A DNA stretch of 64,000 bases from assembly GCF_910592395.1 (NCBI RefSeq), contig NC_088320.1:12710501-12774500 (forward strand), given 5' to 3'. The notes beneath the pieces are model-generated. The model searched no databases. It was not told the origin of the DNA and worked only from the letters and a program-made list of their open reading frames with translations. Made by a program: the position numbers and the translations under genes. Position 1 is the stretch's first letter. The number at the start of each line of letters is the position of its first letter. Of this stretch, positions 34,107 to 44,237 are shown one piece after another. Source of the DNA: Lineus longissimus. Taxonomy: Eukaryota > Nemertea > Pilidiophora > Heteronemertea > Lineidae.

Positions 34107-34284
34107 TCATCTGATACGTACGTCACTACAAAACAATAAAATATTAGATAGATAATCGTCACCGCTAATACATCATCGTCAAACTATTTGTTACTTTGTG
34201 AAAACTCTGGTCGTCAGTCCATCGATTATAACAACTCAGGCGCGTCCCTTCAGCTCTACAGTTACGGTATCAATATGAACCCCA
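34107..34284. other. Spacer with no feature
   Basis: AT-rich sequence upstream of the core-like gene. Nothing specific is visible. Confidence 0.3.
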
Positions 34285-34830
34285 GATCTCGTATTTTACT
34301 CGTATTTCGATCGTATTCTGTATCAGCATCGTAATCTCTCGTAAATCCACAGGGATGCCTAATCTGTGCATCGAATTCATCTCGTATTATAAGCCTCGAC
34401 TGCGAAGTCATGCAGAGCAGATTCTCGAATTCTATCGAAAAGATTAAACCCCTGGCGTTAGTCCGATAATCCACATAGTAACATATCGAGAACCATCGTT
34501 AAATCTCGTAAAATTAATCCTTTATAATCGTGAGTAAATCCGATCGAATCCGATCAGAATACGAGACTTTTCCATGTGGGCCCAGGTTTTCAGTTCTGCA
34601 ATATGTTCTTAGTTTCGCATTACTGTGATTGAGGCCTAATTTAGGCATAATCCGCTGGTCGATCAATCTCGTATATCGGTCGCTATTCATCGCTTTTATT
34701 CGGAATGGGATCGTATATCTCCACGGGTTATGTTAACGATATCGAGTATTCTCGTATTTCTTCGACTTTGAAAAAGCCGTTAAGTACATCGCCCATACGA
34801 ATCGTTGATACCACTTACAAAGAACCAGAC
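34285..34830. other. CpG/TCG-dense stretch
   Basis: TCGTAT, TCGTAA, ATCGAA and CGATC recur about every 10-20 bp in an otherwise CpG-poor window. No coding frame is convincing. The composition matches 16.28-16.88 kb. Both blocks sit beside virus-like element remnants. Confidence 0.45.
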
Positions 34831-35061
34831 GTTAGTAGATTACGGACATTGCATGATTGCCTTGCAATGTTTGCAATAATTGTAGTGAAAAATATGTGTA
34901 TTGCCAATGGAAATACATGTTAAAATCAACAATGTATATACTGATCACGAATTGTATCAAATATCTACCTGGGTAGTAGGCGTGGTGCATTTATGGATAG
35001 TCGACACTCTAAATAGCCGTGAACTTTACAATAATAATGTCCTATTCTTGTCTGTGAAACA

Positions 35062-35247
35062 ATGGGCTGCATAGGAATAGACCCTCACACACATCATTTG
35101 ATAAACCCTTTTGTTGGATTGGTTCTATGCACCACTAAAAAGTGTCAGAGACTCAGAGAATGTTTTCATTGTTTTAAATGGTTATACTCTAATCATTTAA
35201 GATCGAAACCGAAACTAGAAATAGGGGAATCACCTAAAAAAATTTGA
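35062..35247 (+). CDS. Small Cys/His-containing open frame near the element's left end
   Basis: Sixty-one codons, CTTKKCQRLRECFHCFKWLY in the middle and a Lys-rich end. It lies just before the polymerase gene of the AT-rich element and in the same direction. It lacks the TATA/ATG start motif of its neighbours, so it may be chance. Not recognised. Confidence 0.3.
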   Translation: MGCIGIDPHTHHLINPFVGLVLCTTKKCQRLRECFHCFKWLYSNHLRSKPKLEIGESPKKI

Positions 35248-35261
35248 TTTAACTAAAATAT

Positions 35262-35276
35262 TTTTTATATAAATAA
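35262..35276 (+). promoter_or_regulatory. Start-fused TATA motif, polymerase gene
   Basis: TTTTTATATAAATAA directly abuts the ATG at 35277. The same string precedes other genes of this element, which argues for a real promoter with almost no 5' leader. Confidence 0.7.
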
Positions 35277-38200
35277 ATGGCGACGTCAATGAAAACACTT
35301 AAGTCAGATGGCCTATCGAGAGATGAACTGAAAGTTCTCGCTTTCAGGAACAAAATCAAGAATTATGGTTCACTTTTAAGAGAAAAATTAATTGAAAAGT
35401 TGAGTCAAATTCCTAATAATATATTGGATGATTTTGAAGTGAAAATTGATTCAGATATTTCAAAACTTTCACAAATTGAAAAAAGAGTGTTGGCTCAGCG
35501 AGTAGGAATTAAAAATATTAGAAAAATTCCCAAGACTAAGCTAGATAAAATTTTAGAAGAAAAATTACATGGAGAAAATATAGATATAAAACCAATACCT
35601 GTGAAACAAAAAAATTCAATCAGAAAACCTTTGTTACAACAAGTCAAACAAAGAGGGCATAGAAACTTTCAAAATCTTTCAATTGAAAAATTAAAATAAC
35701 TTTTAACAAAGGATCCTATTCGAAGAATTTTAAAATCTGATTTGGTCAAACAAGCGAAAGATTTAGGAATTGGAGTAAAGAATGACATGAAAAAATCATC
35801 CATAGCAAATCTAATTGAAAAACATATTGAGTTTAGAGAGTTCAAAAAATCAATTCCGCATTCAAAGGTTATGTTAATCATTTCCGAATGCAAGGTTTAC
35901 CTAAAATTGGAATAAAAAATTATCTTGAAAAAATCAAACCAGTTTTACAAGAAACAATTAATCAGGAAAACAAAGTATGTTTAAAAGTTAATATTGTTTT
36001 ACATGTTTCAATAAAGAGGAAAACTGAAGTTCAAGAATTTCAGTTAAGGTCAGTCCATATTCTAGGTGTAGGGGAGGAAGTTAATTATAATTCATTAATT
36101 GACACTATGCTTTTAGAATTGAAAAACTTAGTTCAGAAAGGCTCAGGATGGATTTTTTTTGAGAAATTACAAAAATATATATTCATACTGTCAATTACCT
36201 ACCATTCTCAGGAAGTTCATATATTCCACTTCCAGAAATTATTCAAAAGAAATTAGCAGTAATCAATATACAAAATAACGATCAGAAGTGTTTTAGATAT
36301 TCAATCTAATGTGCATTATTGAATATCCCAAAAATACAGAAAGAGTGTCAAATTACAATAAACCTGAATTTGACACTATATGTTTGAAGCATTAGAATTT
36401 CCAGTGAAGACTGATGACATAATAATTTTTGAAAAGAAAAATGAAAATTTGGGGATCAATGTGTTTACTTTCGTAAAAAAAGTAAAATACAAAAATATAT
36501 TTTATGATATTTGTCCCAGAAGAATTTCAAATAAAATTTTAGAAGAGAGAGAATATATTAATTTACTTTACTACAAATCAGAAGAAGATGTAATTGAAGA
36601 TGAAAAAATTGAGGAAATTAAGGATAATATAAACTATCACTACGCATGGATTAAAAATGTCTCAAGATTAGTTTCAACACAAAAGACTAAACATGATGGA
36701 AAAGTCAAAATATGCTTTAGGTGTATGAAGTTAATTTCAGCTGCTACAAGTGAACTTCGTGATAGGAGATATAACGACCACCTTACAAATTGTAAAAAAA
36801 CATGAGATTTGCAAGATTACGTTACCAACAGACAGAAAGAATATCTTAAAATTTCAAAAATTAGAAGCGATGCAAAAACACCCAATCATTATTACAGCTG
36901 ATTTTGTATCTTACTTGAAACCAATTAATCAAAAATGTGGTGGAAAAACTGTTCAAACACAACAACATATTCCAAACAGTTATTCATTTATTAATTCAAT
37001 ATAATCAACATGATATTCCAAAAAAGAATAAAATATTTACACATATTCAACCATCAGAAGATGAGGATATTGCAGATCATTTCGTAAAGAAAATTAATGA
37101 AATATGTTTTGCACTAGTAGGAAAATATTTACTAAATCCTCAACCTATGTCATCTTTAACTGAGGAAGAAGAGGAAAAATACACATCAGCACAAAATTGT
37201 TATCTTTGCAATAAAAATTTTACTGATATCAATTATAAAGTAAAAGATCATTTCATTTCACTGGAAAATACAGATGAGCAGCACATACTGAGTGTAACCT
37301 ACAATTTCAATCTCCAAAATTTATTCCAATCTATTTTCACAATCTTTCAGGTTACGACGCACATCTTTTTATAAAAAAATTAAAAGGAAAATTGAATGTA
37401 ATTGCAAACAATTCTGAAAATTATATTTCCTTTCGTAAATTCTTACCAGTAGGTGAAAGTCAGATTGAAATGAGGTTTTTAGACTCATTTCGATTAATGC
37501 AATCTCCTCCTGGATAAATTAGCAAATAATCTACCAGATTCTGAGAAGAAAAATCTCAAAACAAAATTCAAAAATGAACAATTTACTCTTTTAACTAGAA
37601 AAGGAGTTTACCCATATGAATTCATGAGTTGTTTTAACAACTGAACTTCCAAGTAAACAAGATTTTGATTCTAAATTCAATAATTCAAAAATCTCTGAGA
37701 ATGATTACCAGCATGCAAAAAATGTCTGGAATGAATTCAATTGTAAAACATTCAGAGATTATCATAAGCTATATCTAGAAACAGATGTAATTTTATTAGC
37801 TGATATTCTAGAGAATTTCAGGAATACTTGTACAAAAATTCATTCGCTAGATCCAGCTTGGTTTTATACATCTCCAGGATTCTCATGGCAAGCTACGTTG
37901 AAAATGACAGACGTTGAATTAGAACTTTTAACTGACTCAGATATTTACATGTTCTTTGAACAAGGAATTCGAGGTGGAATTTGTCAAGCAAGTCATAGAT
38001 ATGCAAAAGCGAATAATAAATATTTAGGAGAAAATTATGATGAACATAAACCTACAAGTTACATTAACTACATCGATGCTAATAATCTTTATGGATATGC
38101 AATGAGTGAAAAACTTCCCTATAAAAATTTCAAATGGATGTCTTCATCTGATATTAAAAATTGGATGAAAATTCCATGTACACTGGAAGTTGACTTAGAA

Positions 38201-39226
38201 TATCCTAAACATTTACATGAGTTACATAATGACTATCCTTTAGCACCAGAACATCTAAAGAACAAATTGATTCCAAATTTACAAAATAAAACTAAATATA
38301 TTGTACACCACTCTACACTAAAGTTCTATATTTCTAAAGGATTAAAATTGACTAAGATTCACAGAGGTGTAAAATATAATGAAACAGATTTTATGAAAAA
38401 ATATATTGATTTCAATACAAGCCTAAGAGCTGAAGCAAATAACAAATTCGAGAAAGATTTTTTCAAATTAATGAATAATGCATGCTTTGGAAAAACAATG
38501 GAAAATGTCAGGTTGAGGGAGAACATCAGTTTAGCTACAAATGCAACTCAACTGAGAAAACTTGTGAATTCTAATAACTATCGATTTAATAACATTTTCA
38601 GTGAAGATCTTGTATTAGTACAACAACAACAAGTTCAGATTTATCTGAATAAGCCAATTTATATTGGTCAAGCAGTATTGGATATTTCGAAAAATTGGAT
38701 GTACAATTTCCATTATAACCACATCCAGAAGACATATCCTGATAAAGCTCAACTACTCTACACTGACACTGACTCACTAGTATATCACATTTAGACAGAA
38801 GATATTTATAAAGATATGCAAGATGACTCACACTTATATGATTTTTCAAATTATCCTGAAGGGCATAAATTCTTTTCTGAAACAAACAAAAATGTGGTTG
38901 GGAAATTTAAAGATGAGGAAGCTGGACATGAAATAAGTGAATTCATAGCATTGAGATCAAAATTATATTCATATATTACTGACAAAGATGACGTCAAAAA
39001 GTGCAAGGGTGTTAAAAGACAAGTTGTAAAAAATGAAATAACATTTGGAGAATACAAATCTGTACTACTTGATAAAATTCCAGTAGAAAAGCAAATGAAT
39101 GTATTTAGGTCAAGAAGTCATCAACTATATACAGAAAAAGTGACAGAAGTAGCACTTGATGCAAATGACGATAAAATGATTATGTTGAAAGATGGTATAG
39201 CTACTAGAGCGTTAGGATCTAAGTAA
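35277..39226 (+). pseudogene. Family B DNA polymerase of AT-rich virus-like element, broken
   Basis: A single gene of about 1,300 codons in pieces. The N-terminus has SAP-like helical repeats (LSRDELKVLAFRNKI, LSQIEKRVLAQRVGI, ILKSDLVKQAKDLGI). Then come HYAWIKNVSRLVSTQ, an exonuclease motif reading ADFVS where DFES is usual (near 36895), a decayed Cys/His cluster (CYLCNKNF, KVKDHF), and DYHKLYLETDVILLAD. Polymerase motif A is DANNLYGYAM (38069-38101), motif B KLMNNACFGKT (about 38466) and motif C YTDTDS (38759-38776). The 38-39.2 kb part is nearly intact, with one TAG before 38797. Frameshifts or stops lie near 35700, 36130, 36330, 36800, 37005, 37374, 37520 and 37640. The start is chosen from the promoter motif. 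PolB would copy the element's linear DNA. Confidence 0.88.
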
Positions 39227-39245
39227 AAATATTGAATCTAGAGAG

Positions 39246-39260
39246 TTATTATATAAATAA
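39246..39260 (+). promoter_or_regulatory. Start-fused TATA motif, structural-type gene
   Basis: TTATTATATAAATAA abuts the ATG at 39261, 19 bp after the polymerase stop, so the whole intergenic space is promoter. Confidence 0.7.
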
Positions 39261-40539
39261 ATGAGTTTTCCAAATTACAATAAATTTAATTCTGATGTAT
39301 ATTATCCATTAGAATTTAAAGAAAATGAAATTTCGAATGATTTTTTAAAGATATTGACTATATCAGTAAATTCAAACCAAAATTTTAAAATGAATACAAA
39401 TTTAAATCCTGAGTCGAAAAGTCGTTTAAGCTTTACTAGCTATAAACAAGTACAAACCTATTTAAAAGATTGTACAATAAAAAACTGGAACAGCCAAATA
39501 AAATTTGCACTATATTGTGCAACAAGTGGTTGTGGAGTTAGTTGGAATGATCACATTTCTAACAGTTATCCGCTAGTCAAAAGTATTTTTCAATTTCATG
39601 TATATTTCACGATTAGAAAATTTTTACACGAATTAAAAATTCCATTACCTGGAGATAAGGATTTTAATGAAAAAATGACTCCTATAATAAGCAAGCTTAT
39701 GAAAAATTAAAGCTTGAATTTAATACAAATTTAGATTTTAATTATTTTACTCATGGAAAAATAAAACTTCTTGATCTTACAATGGATGGAAGGTATTACT
39801 TATCAAAACCTTTCAATTTCCCATTTTATGCAGATGGAATACATTATGCAGATATGAGACATAGACTACCTATAGACAAATTGACATTTCTACATTCAGA
39901 TGACTGGAAAAATTATATTACAATTTATGGAAAAGGCTTAACACATGAAGGATGAAGTTAGAATAAACGAGTCAATTCGAACTTATGTATATTGTATTCT
40001 TGGTGCACAAGCGATGATCAGACATGATATTATAGGAGATACTGGATTAGCATTTGATTCACAAAAACAATTTCAAACATTAGTAGAAGATGCAATTGAG
40101 GGACAAACATTAGTACATTCAATAAAAACATTCCAAAATGCAAGTTTGCTTATACGTTCAAAAAAACCGTATACAACTTTATTTGAAAAAGTGGGAAGTA
40201 GGTTAGATTTTGCTATTGGATCAGATTTGCAATTAATTCCATCTGATATGAGATTACATATGGGAATAACTGATGGATATAATAATGCACTTTTGACTGC
40301 AAATTCAAATATGAAATTTGGTATAAATGATAACATCAATGTAAGGAAAAAACAAAGCATTCCAAAAAAGAAATTAAAAAATAATTCCAAAAAGTACACC
40401 TCATGAAATTAAAAAAGAAGAAATAATTAAAAAAATTATTCCAAAGGGTATACCTCATTAAATTAAAAAAGAAAATATTCATGTTAATCTTACTATAGGA
40501 CTTATTGCAGCAGGAATGCTGGTAGAAATGATTTTATAA
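39261..40539 (+). pseudogene. Conserved element protein with C-terminal membrane anchor
   Basis: About 420 codons in three frames (breaks near 39705, 39940 and 40400). Marks are GHEKIKLL-like middle segments, FNFPFYADGIHYADMRHRLP, then YVYCILGAQAMIRHDIIG and GLAFDSQKQFQTLVEDAI, followed by RSKKPYTTLFEKVGSRLDFA. It ends in a single hydrophobic helix (VNLTIGLIAAGMLVEMIL) at TAA 40537. I recognise it as a family that travels with this type of PolB and capsid-like protein in invertebrate genomes. Its role is unknown, and a virion structural or attachment protein is plausible. Confidence 0.6.
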
Positions 40540-40544
40540 AATAA
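40531..40544 (+). promoter_or_regulatory. Start-fused TATA-like motif, integrase
   Basis: ATTTTATAAAATAA abuts the ATG at 40545 and overlaps the stop codon of the previous gene. Confidence 0.55.
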
Positions 40545-41498
40545 ATGAATGAAGCATATGAAAAATATAAGTATCCTAGTACAATGACATTTTATAAAAT
40601 AATGAAAACAATTAATCCAGAGATAAAATTTTAACAAATTGATCAATTTGTAAAATCTCAGCAAAGCTACCAACTTCACAAAGAGCAAAACAATAAAATC
40701 CAAGGACATATAATAGCCTGTCGTGAAAATGCTCTTTGGTTTTGTTAGATATGTCAAATTATTCAAGACAAAATAAAGGTTACAAATGGATTTTATTAGC
40801 AATTGACACTTTCACACGAAAAGCATATGCAGAAAAATTGAAAAATAAAACAAAATTTGAAGTAAAACATGGATTTGAACAAATTTATAATGATTCAACA
40901 CTTATTATTACAGATTCAGGAAATGAATTTCTGAATAAACCAATGCAATAATTATTCAAAGAGTTAGAAATAAAACATGATATAGTTGATATTGGAGATC
41001 ATAATGCATTAGGTTTAATTGATAGATTATCTAGATCAATCAAAGAAATTATTTTCAAAGATTTCACTGAGAAAAATACTGTCAAATGGGCTGATACTTT
41101 GCAAGATTACATTACTGCATACAATGAGAGACCTCACTCTGGCATTTTAGACTTTAGTCCAAATGAAGCTAATATACATTCTGCGGAATTAGTTGAATTA
41201 AATACAGAAAAAGTATGCTAGTTGAAAATAAATTTAAGATTGACAACCTAGTTAGAAAGAAATTAAAGAAACCTATATTTACGAAAGGATACAAGCAGAT
41301 TTGGTCAAACAGGACATAGACAATTAAGAATATTGAAGGAATTCATGCTATTTTGAATGATGATTCTAGAGTAAGATTAGACACGTTACAAAGATTGTAA
41401 AAGTATTAGAAACTATAGAAGAAGATCCAGTGGAAAAAGTTGAAAAAGAGGTAAAAATTGAAAAAATAATTAAATATAAGGACGGTCTAGATTCTTAA
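40545..41498 (+). pseudogene. Integrase with D,D,D-type signature, broken
   Basis: Begins MNEAYEKYKYPSTMTFYK and has the catalytic core VLLDMSNYSRQNKGYKWILL, the second Asp in IITDSGNEFLNKP, and NALGLIDRLSRSIKE where retroviral-type integrases have a Glu (ERFNR). Then come ITAYNERPHSGILDFSPNEA and a C-terminal SH3-like KPIFTKGYKQIWS. The third acidic residue is thus Asp. A zinc-binding N-terminus is not obvious. Frameshifts near 40735 and 41395 and stops near 40633, 40951 and 41220 disable it. It would insert element DNA. Confidence 0.78.
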
Positions 41499-41548
41499 AA
41501 TATCATTGAGAAGTATGATTTTTATAGAATTTTTATTCTATAAAGATT

Positions 41549-41797
41549 TTACTCTTCAATCTTTAAAGAAGGAATTTTACGTATATTTTCAGGAATATTT
41601 TTCCATTTTCTTCTAGATAATTTATCATAAAGATATTCTCCTAGTCTTTCTAACCAACTTCGCAACTTTGTAAAATTCTCATTAATTTCATCCTTTAAAT
41701 TGTTGATGTTATCTGTATTTCCTTGTATTTTTTTGTTTATATCTTCCAGTTGTTCTTGATCTAATGGAGTAAATTGTATATTACATATGTTAGTCAT
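41549..41797 (-). CDS. Small coiled-coil protein, opposite strand
   Basis: Eighty-two codons, intact. The middle (LEDINKKIQGNTDNINNLKD and following) has heptad-like spacing of I, L and N, and the C-terminus is basic (KLSRRKWKNIP). It starts 33 bp from the capsid-like gene and points away from it, so both must use one AT-rich intergenic segment. Unrecognised; it could be a fibre, scaffold or regulatory protein. Confidence 0.55.
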   Translation of the reverse strand: MTNICNIQFTPLDQEQLEDINKKIQGNTDNINNLKDEINENFTKLRSWLERLGEYLYDKLSRRKWKNIPENIRKIPSLKIEE

Positions 41798-41829
41798 TTA
41801 TTTTATTTTAAATTTTTTTATATAAATAA
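41798..41829. promoter_or_regulatory. 32-bp bidirectional promoter
   Basis: All DNA between two divergent start codons. To the right it ends TTTTTATATAAATAA plus ATG, and to the left it reads TTTAAAATAAAATAA plus ATG on the minus strand. Both gene starts therefore carry the same type of motif within 32 bp. Confidence 0.7.
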
Positions 41830-42893
41830 ATGACAAGTGATACTTCGTTTGGAAAATATTTGGATCCTTGGAGATCAAATAAAATAGCAAAGGGCTTGAA
41901 AGCCAAAAGAAATTATGAGGTAATTACACATAATCCAACTTCAGTAAATCCTGGAGAAACATTATATGTAAAAATTCCTCAACTTGAAAAAGGACAAGTT
42001 ATTGTTCCAAAAAGTATAAAACTCACATTTAAATTATCAACAACTTCAAAGGTAAGTAATGCAGCAAATGCAGCGACTGCAACATTTGTTGCAAATGTTG
42101 GAAGAAATCTTGTTGATAGAATTACAATGAAATTAGGAGGAAAAACTATGAATGAAATTGACAAAGCATATATCTATAATACATTTAAGGATTTTTGGTT
42201 AACAGATGAACAGAGAAAAAATCGTGTACAACAAGGAGTTGACAAAAATCAAAGACAAGGTGCAAATAAGAAAGATGCCTTAGTTACTGCATTTGGTGAA
42301 CGATATTGTATTCCAATTGAGTCAGAAATCTTTGATGATTTTCTTCCATTTTATCCTTCAGCTATTTTAGAATCAATTGAATATAATATGAAATTCAATG
42401 ATGCAAAATTTGTAGTAGCAGGAACAGCAACTACTAAAACATATTCTGTCACTGACATTCAACTTGAATATGAAACAATTTACTCTCCAGAACTTACTGA
42501 TACAATTGAATCTTTGTATTCTGACATGAGGTTCTTATATGAAGATACCCATTTATTGAAAACTGAGGCTATTGGAACAAAAAAGCGAGTTAATATCAAT
42601 GTAGATGTAAATCGCGCTTCAAAAAAGGAATTCTACTTTTTTTTTTAAAAAGCGCTTCTGACTATGACTCTGAGAAAACTAGTTATCAAAATCCAGATAT
42701 TACAAATGTGACTATAACATCTGAAGGTATTTCTCACTGTTTATATAAGTCTGGGATGAAAGCGTATAATTAATTTGATGAGATTAAAAAACATTTTATG
42801 TCAGAAGGAACGAAAACATACAATAACAGCATGATGACTATTGAGAAATATTATGGATATGAAAAATTTGCACTCTGGATTGATTTAAGATCG
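41830..42893 (+). pseudogene. Capsid-like protein, lineage B, truncated
   Basis: Starts MTSDTSFGKYLDPWRSNKIA, then GLKAKRNYEVITHNPTSVNP and GETLYVKIPQLEKGQVIVP, FVANVGRNLVDRITMKLGG, FKDFWLTDEQRKNRVQQGV and IQLEYETIYSPEL. It is open for 272 codons until a T10 tract at 42637 shifts the frame. It then continues with SDYDSEKTSYQNPDITNVT and IEKYYGYEKFALWIDLRS, and ends at about 42893, where the C-terminal 50 or so residues of the family are replaced by the tail of an opposite-strand gene. Capsid function is inferred from context and from a length of about 390 residues compatible with a single or double jelly-roll. Confidence 0.75.
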
Positions 42894-43084
42894 AAACAAT
42901 CGATACAGATCCAATGCATACATTTTAAATCAATATAGTCGCAGATCATTTTGATTTTATCGATTAATTTTTCACATTCTAATAATTTTATTTCATAAAA
43001 AACTTGTTCTAATTCTGAAAACTCTTTACTTTTTTCTAACATTTTTATAGGTATTTCCTCAAGTGAGTGGAATTCTATTATCAT
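42851..43084 (-). CDS. Small acidic helical protein, opposite strand, 3' end fused
   Basis: Seventy-seven codons starting MIIEFHSLEEIPIKMLEKSK behind AAATAAA. It is rich in E, K, I and L and has CDYIDLKCMHWICIDCFD near the end. Its last residues read through into the antisense of the capsid-like gene, so its natural 3' end was lost in the same deletion. Unrecognised. Confidence 0.45.
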   Translation of the reverse strand: MIIEFHSLEEIPIKMLEKSKEFSELEQVFYEIKLLECEKLIDKIKMICDYIDLKCMHWICIDCFDLKSIQSANFSYP

Positions 43085-43279
43085 TTTATTTCATAATAAA
43101 ATAATTAAATTAAAATAAAATAATAATAACTATTATAATAAAATAATAATAACTATTATAATGAAATAATAATGGAATAATAATGACTATTAAAGTCACT
43201 TTAATAATGGGATGATAGAACTATTAAAGTAACTTTAATAATGGGATAATAATGAACTATTATTTGTATTAATAAATAA
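43085..43279. repeat. AT-rich short tandem repeats and promoter
   Basis: Units built on AATAATAATAACTATTATAA repeat twice, then a unit with ACTATTAAAGTNACTTTAAT, itself palindromic, repeats twice. It lies between divergent small genes and ends in ATTAATAAATAA plus ATG at 43280. Confidence 0.65.
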
Positions 43280-43560
43280 ATGGATGAAGTTACAAATGAA
43301 GTTACAAATAATGAAAAGCCTAAAAATCCTAAACGTGTTGAATGGGGTAAGAAGATGGGAAAATGAATAAGGGTAAGAAAAAAAATCAAGAAATTGAAGA
43401 AAATATTGATTTTAATGAATATTACTACGTACCATTATCAGTAATTGGTATTAGTTTGTCTGCATTTGTTTTATACTATACAAAAGATTCAGTAGATAAA
43501 CCTATTGTTGACAAACCTAATTTAAAAAGTAAGCAAGAAAAATCAAAATTAGAAATTTAA
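43280..43560 (+). pseudogene. Small basic protein with one membrane helix, frameshifted
   Basis: MDEVTNEVTNNEKPKNPKRV leads to GKKMGK and a stop at 43364. The adjacent frame continues NKGKKKNQEIEENIDFNEYY and has a membrane helix (VPLSVIGISLSAFVLYY) and a Lys-rich tail. Families in related elements have the same layout (KxPKRVxxGKK motif, then one helix), so one gene broken by a single shift is likely. A virion membrane or DNA-binding anchor is possible. Confidence 0.55.
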
Positions 43561-43578
43561 TTTTTTATATATAAATAA
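43561..43578 (+). promoter_or_regulatory. Start-fused TATA motif, small membrane gene
   Basis: TTTTTTATATATAAATAA abuts the ATG at 43579, starting right after the previous stop codon. Confidence 0.7.
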
Positions 43579-43821
43579 ATGACGACAATGATTGATACGA
43601 AGAATATTGGAAGCACAATTTATCATGCTTCAGTCTTGACAGGTCTTACTGTCGGATACGGAATGGCTGGAAAATATCTTTTGAAAAGTAATAATATTGG
43701 AGATCCATCGAAGCCTAATCTGATGGAAGCTGTCAAATTAACTGGAGCTGTTACACTCGTAATCATAACAAAGGGTTACCTCGAAAAAACTATGGGTTTG
43801 CCAAAAGATATAGGTAGTTAA
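43579..43821 (+). CDS. Small conserved membrane protein
   Basis: Eighty codons, intact: TIYHASVLTGLTVGYGMAGK, LMEAVKLTGAVTLVIITKGY, and LEKTMGLPKDIGS at the end. It has two hydrophobic helices around a Lys/Asp-rich loop (GDPSKPN). Proteins of this length and YHASVLTG start recur beside this kind of capsid-like gene. A role in the virion membrane is inferred. Confidence 0.65.
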   Translation: MTTMIDTKNIGSTIYHASVLTGLTVGYGMAGKYLLKSNNIGDPSKPNLMEAVKLTGAVTLVIITKGYLEKTMGLPKDIGS

Positions 43822-43831
43822 GATAAATAGA

Positions 43832-43853
43832 TTTTATATAAAATAAATAATAA
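43832..43853 (+). promoter_or_regulatory. Start-fused TATA motif, MAG-family gene
   Basis: TTTTATATAAAATAAATAATAA stands directly before the ATG at 43854. Confidence 0.65.
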
Positions 43854-44229
43854 ATGGCAAGTGTAATATTAATGAGTCTATTTGGAGCAGCCGCTAATGC
43901 AACTGAATGCCCTCTTTCACGCATTCGACAAACAGAATGCAGCGGAAGAGCGTAAACTACATGATATGGCGATTGAAAAATTACAAAAACAGTCAGCAGA
44001 ATGGAGTCAGAATAGAATAAAGCATCTTGGTTTTTTATCAGAACAAAGACAGAAAAAAATGCAAGCAAAAAGTGACTTTTTAGATATGTCAGATGCTATT
44101 CGAGCATATGATGAAAGAAATCCTCAGCCTGAAATGGTGTACAAACCTAGTGTTAATCAGAAAAAATATGAACAAATGTATGTTGCAGGAAGTGTTATAG
44201 GCTCTGCTGTTTTATCAAAATTTATCTAA
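43854..44229 (+). pseudogene. MAG-family small membrane protein, frameshifted
   Basis: MASVILMSLFGAAAN, then a frameshift near 43903, then LNALFHAFDKQNAAEERKLH, IEKLQKQSAEWSQNRIKHL and a C-terminal hydrophobic segment (MYVAGSVIGSAVLSKFI). The layout is the same as at 15141 and 31964: a hydrophobic start, a long charged helix, and a C-terminal anchor after a PSVNQKKYEQ motif. Only one break is visible. Confidence 0.6.
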
Positions 44230-44237
44230 AATAAACA

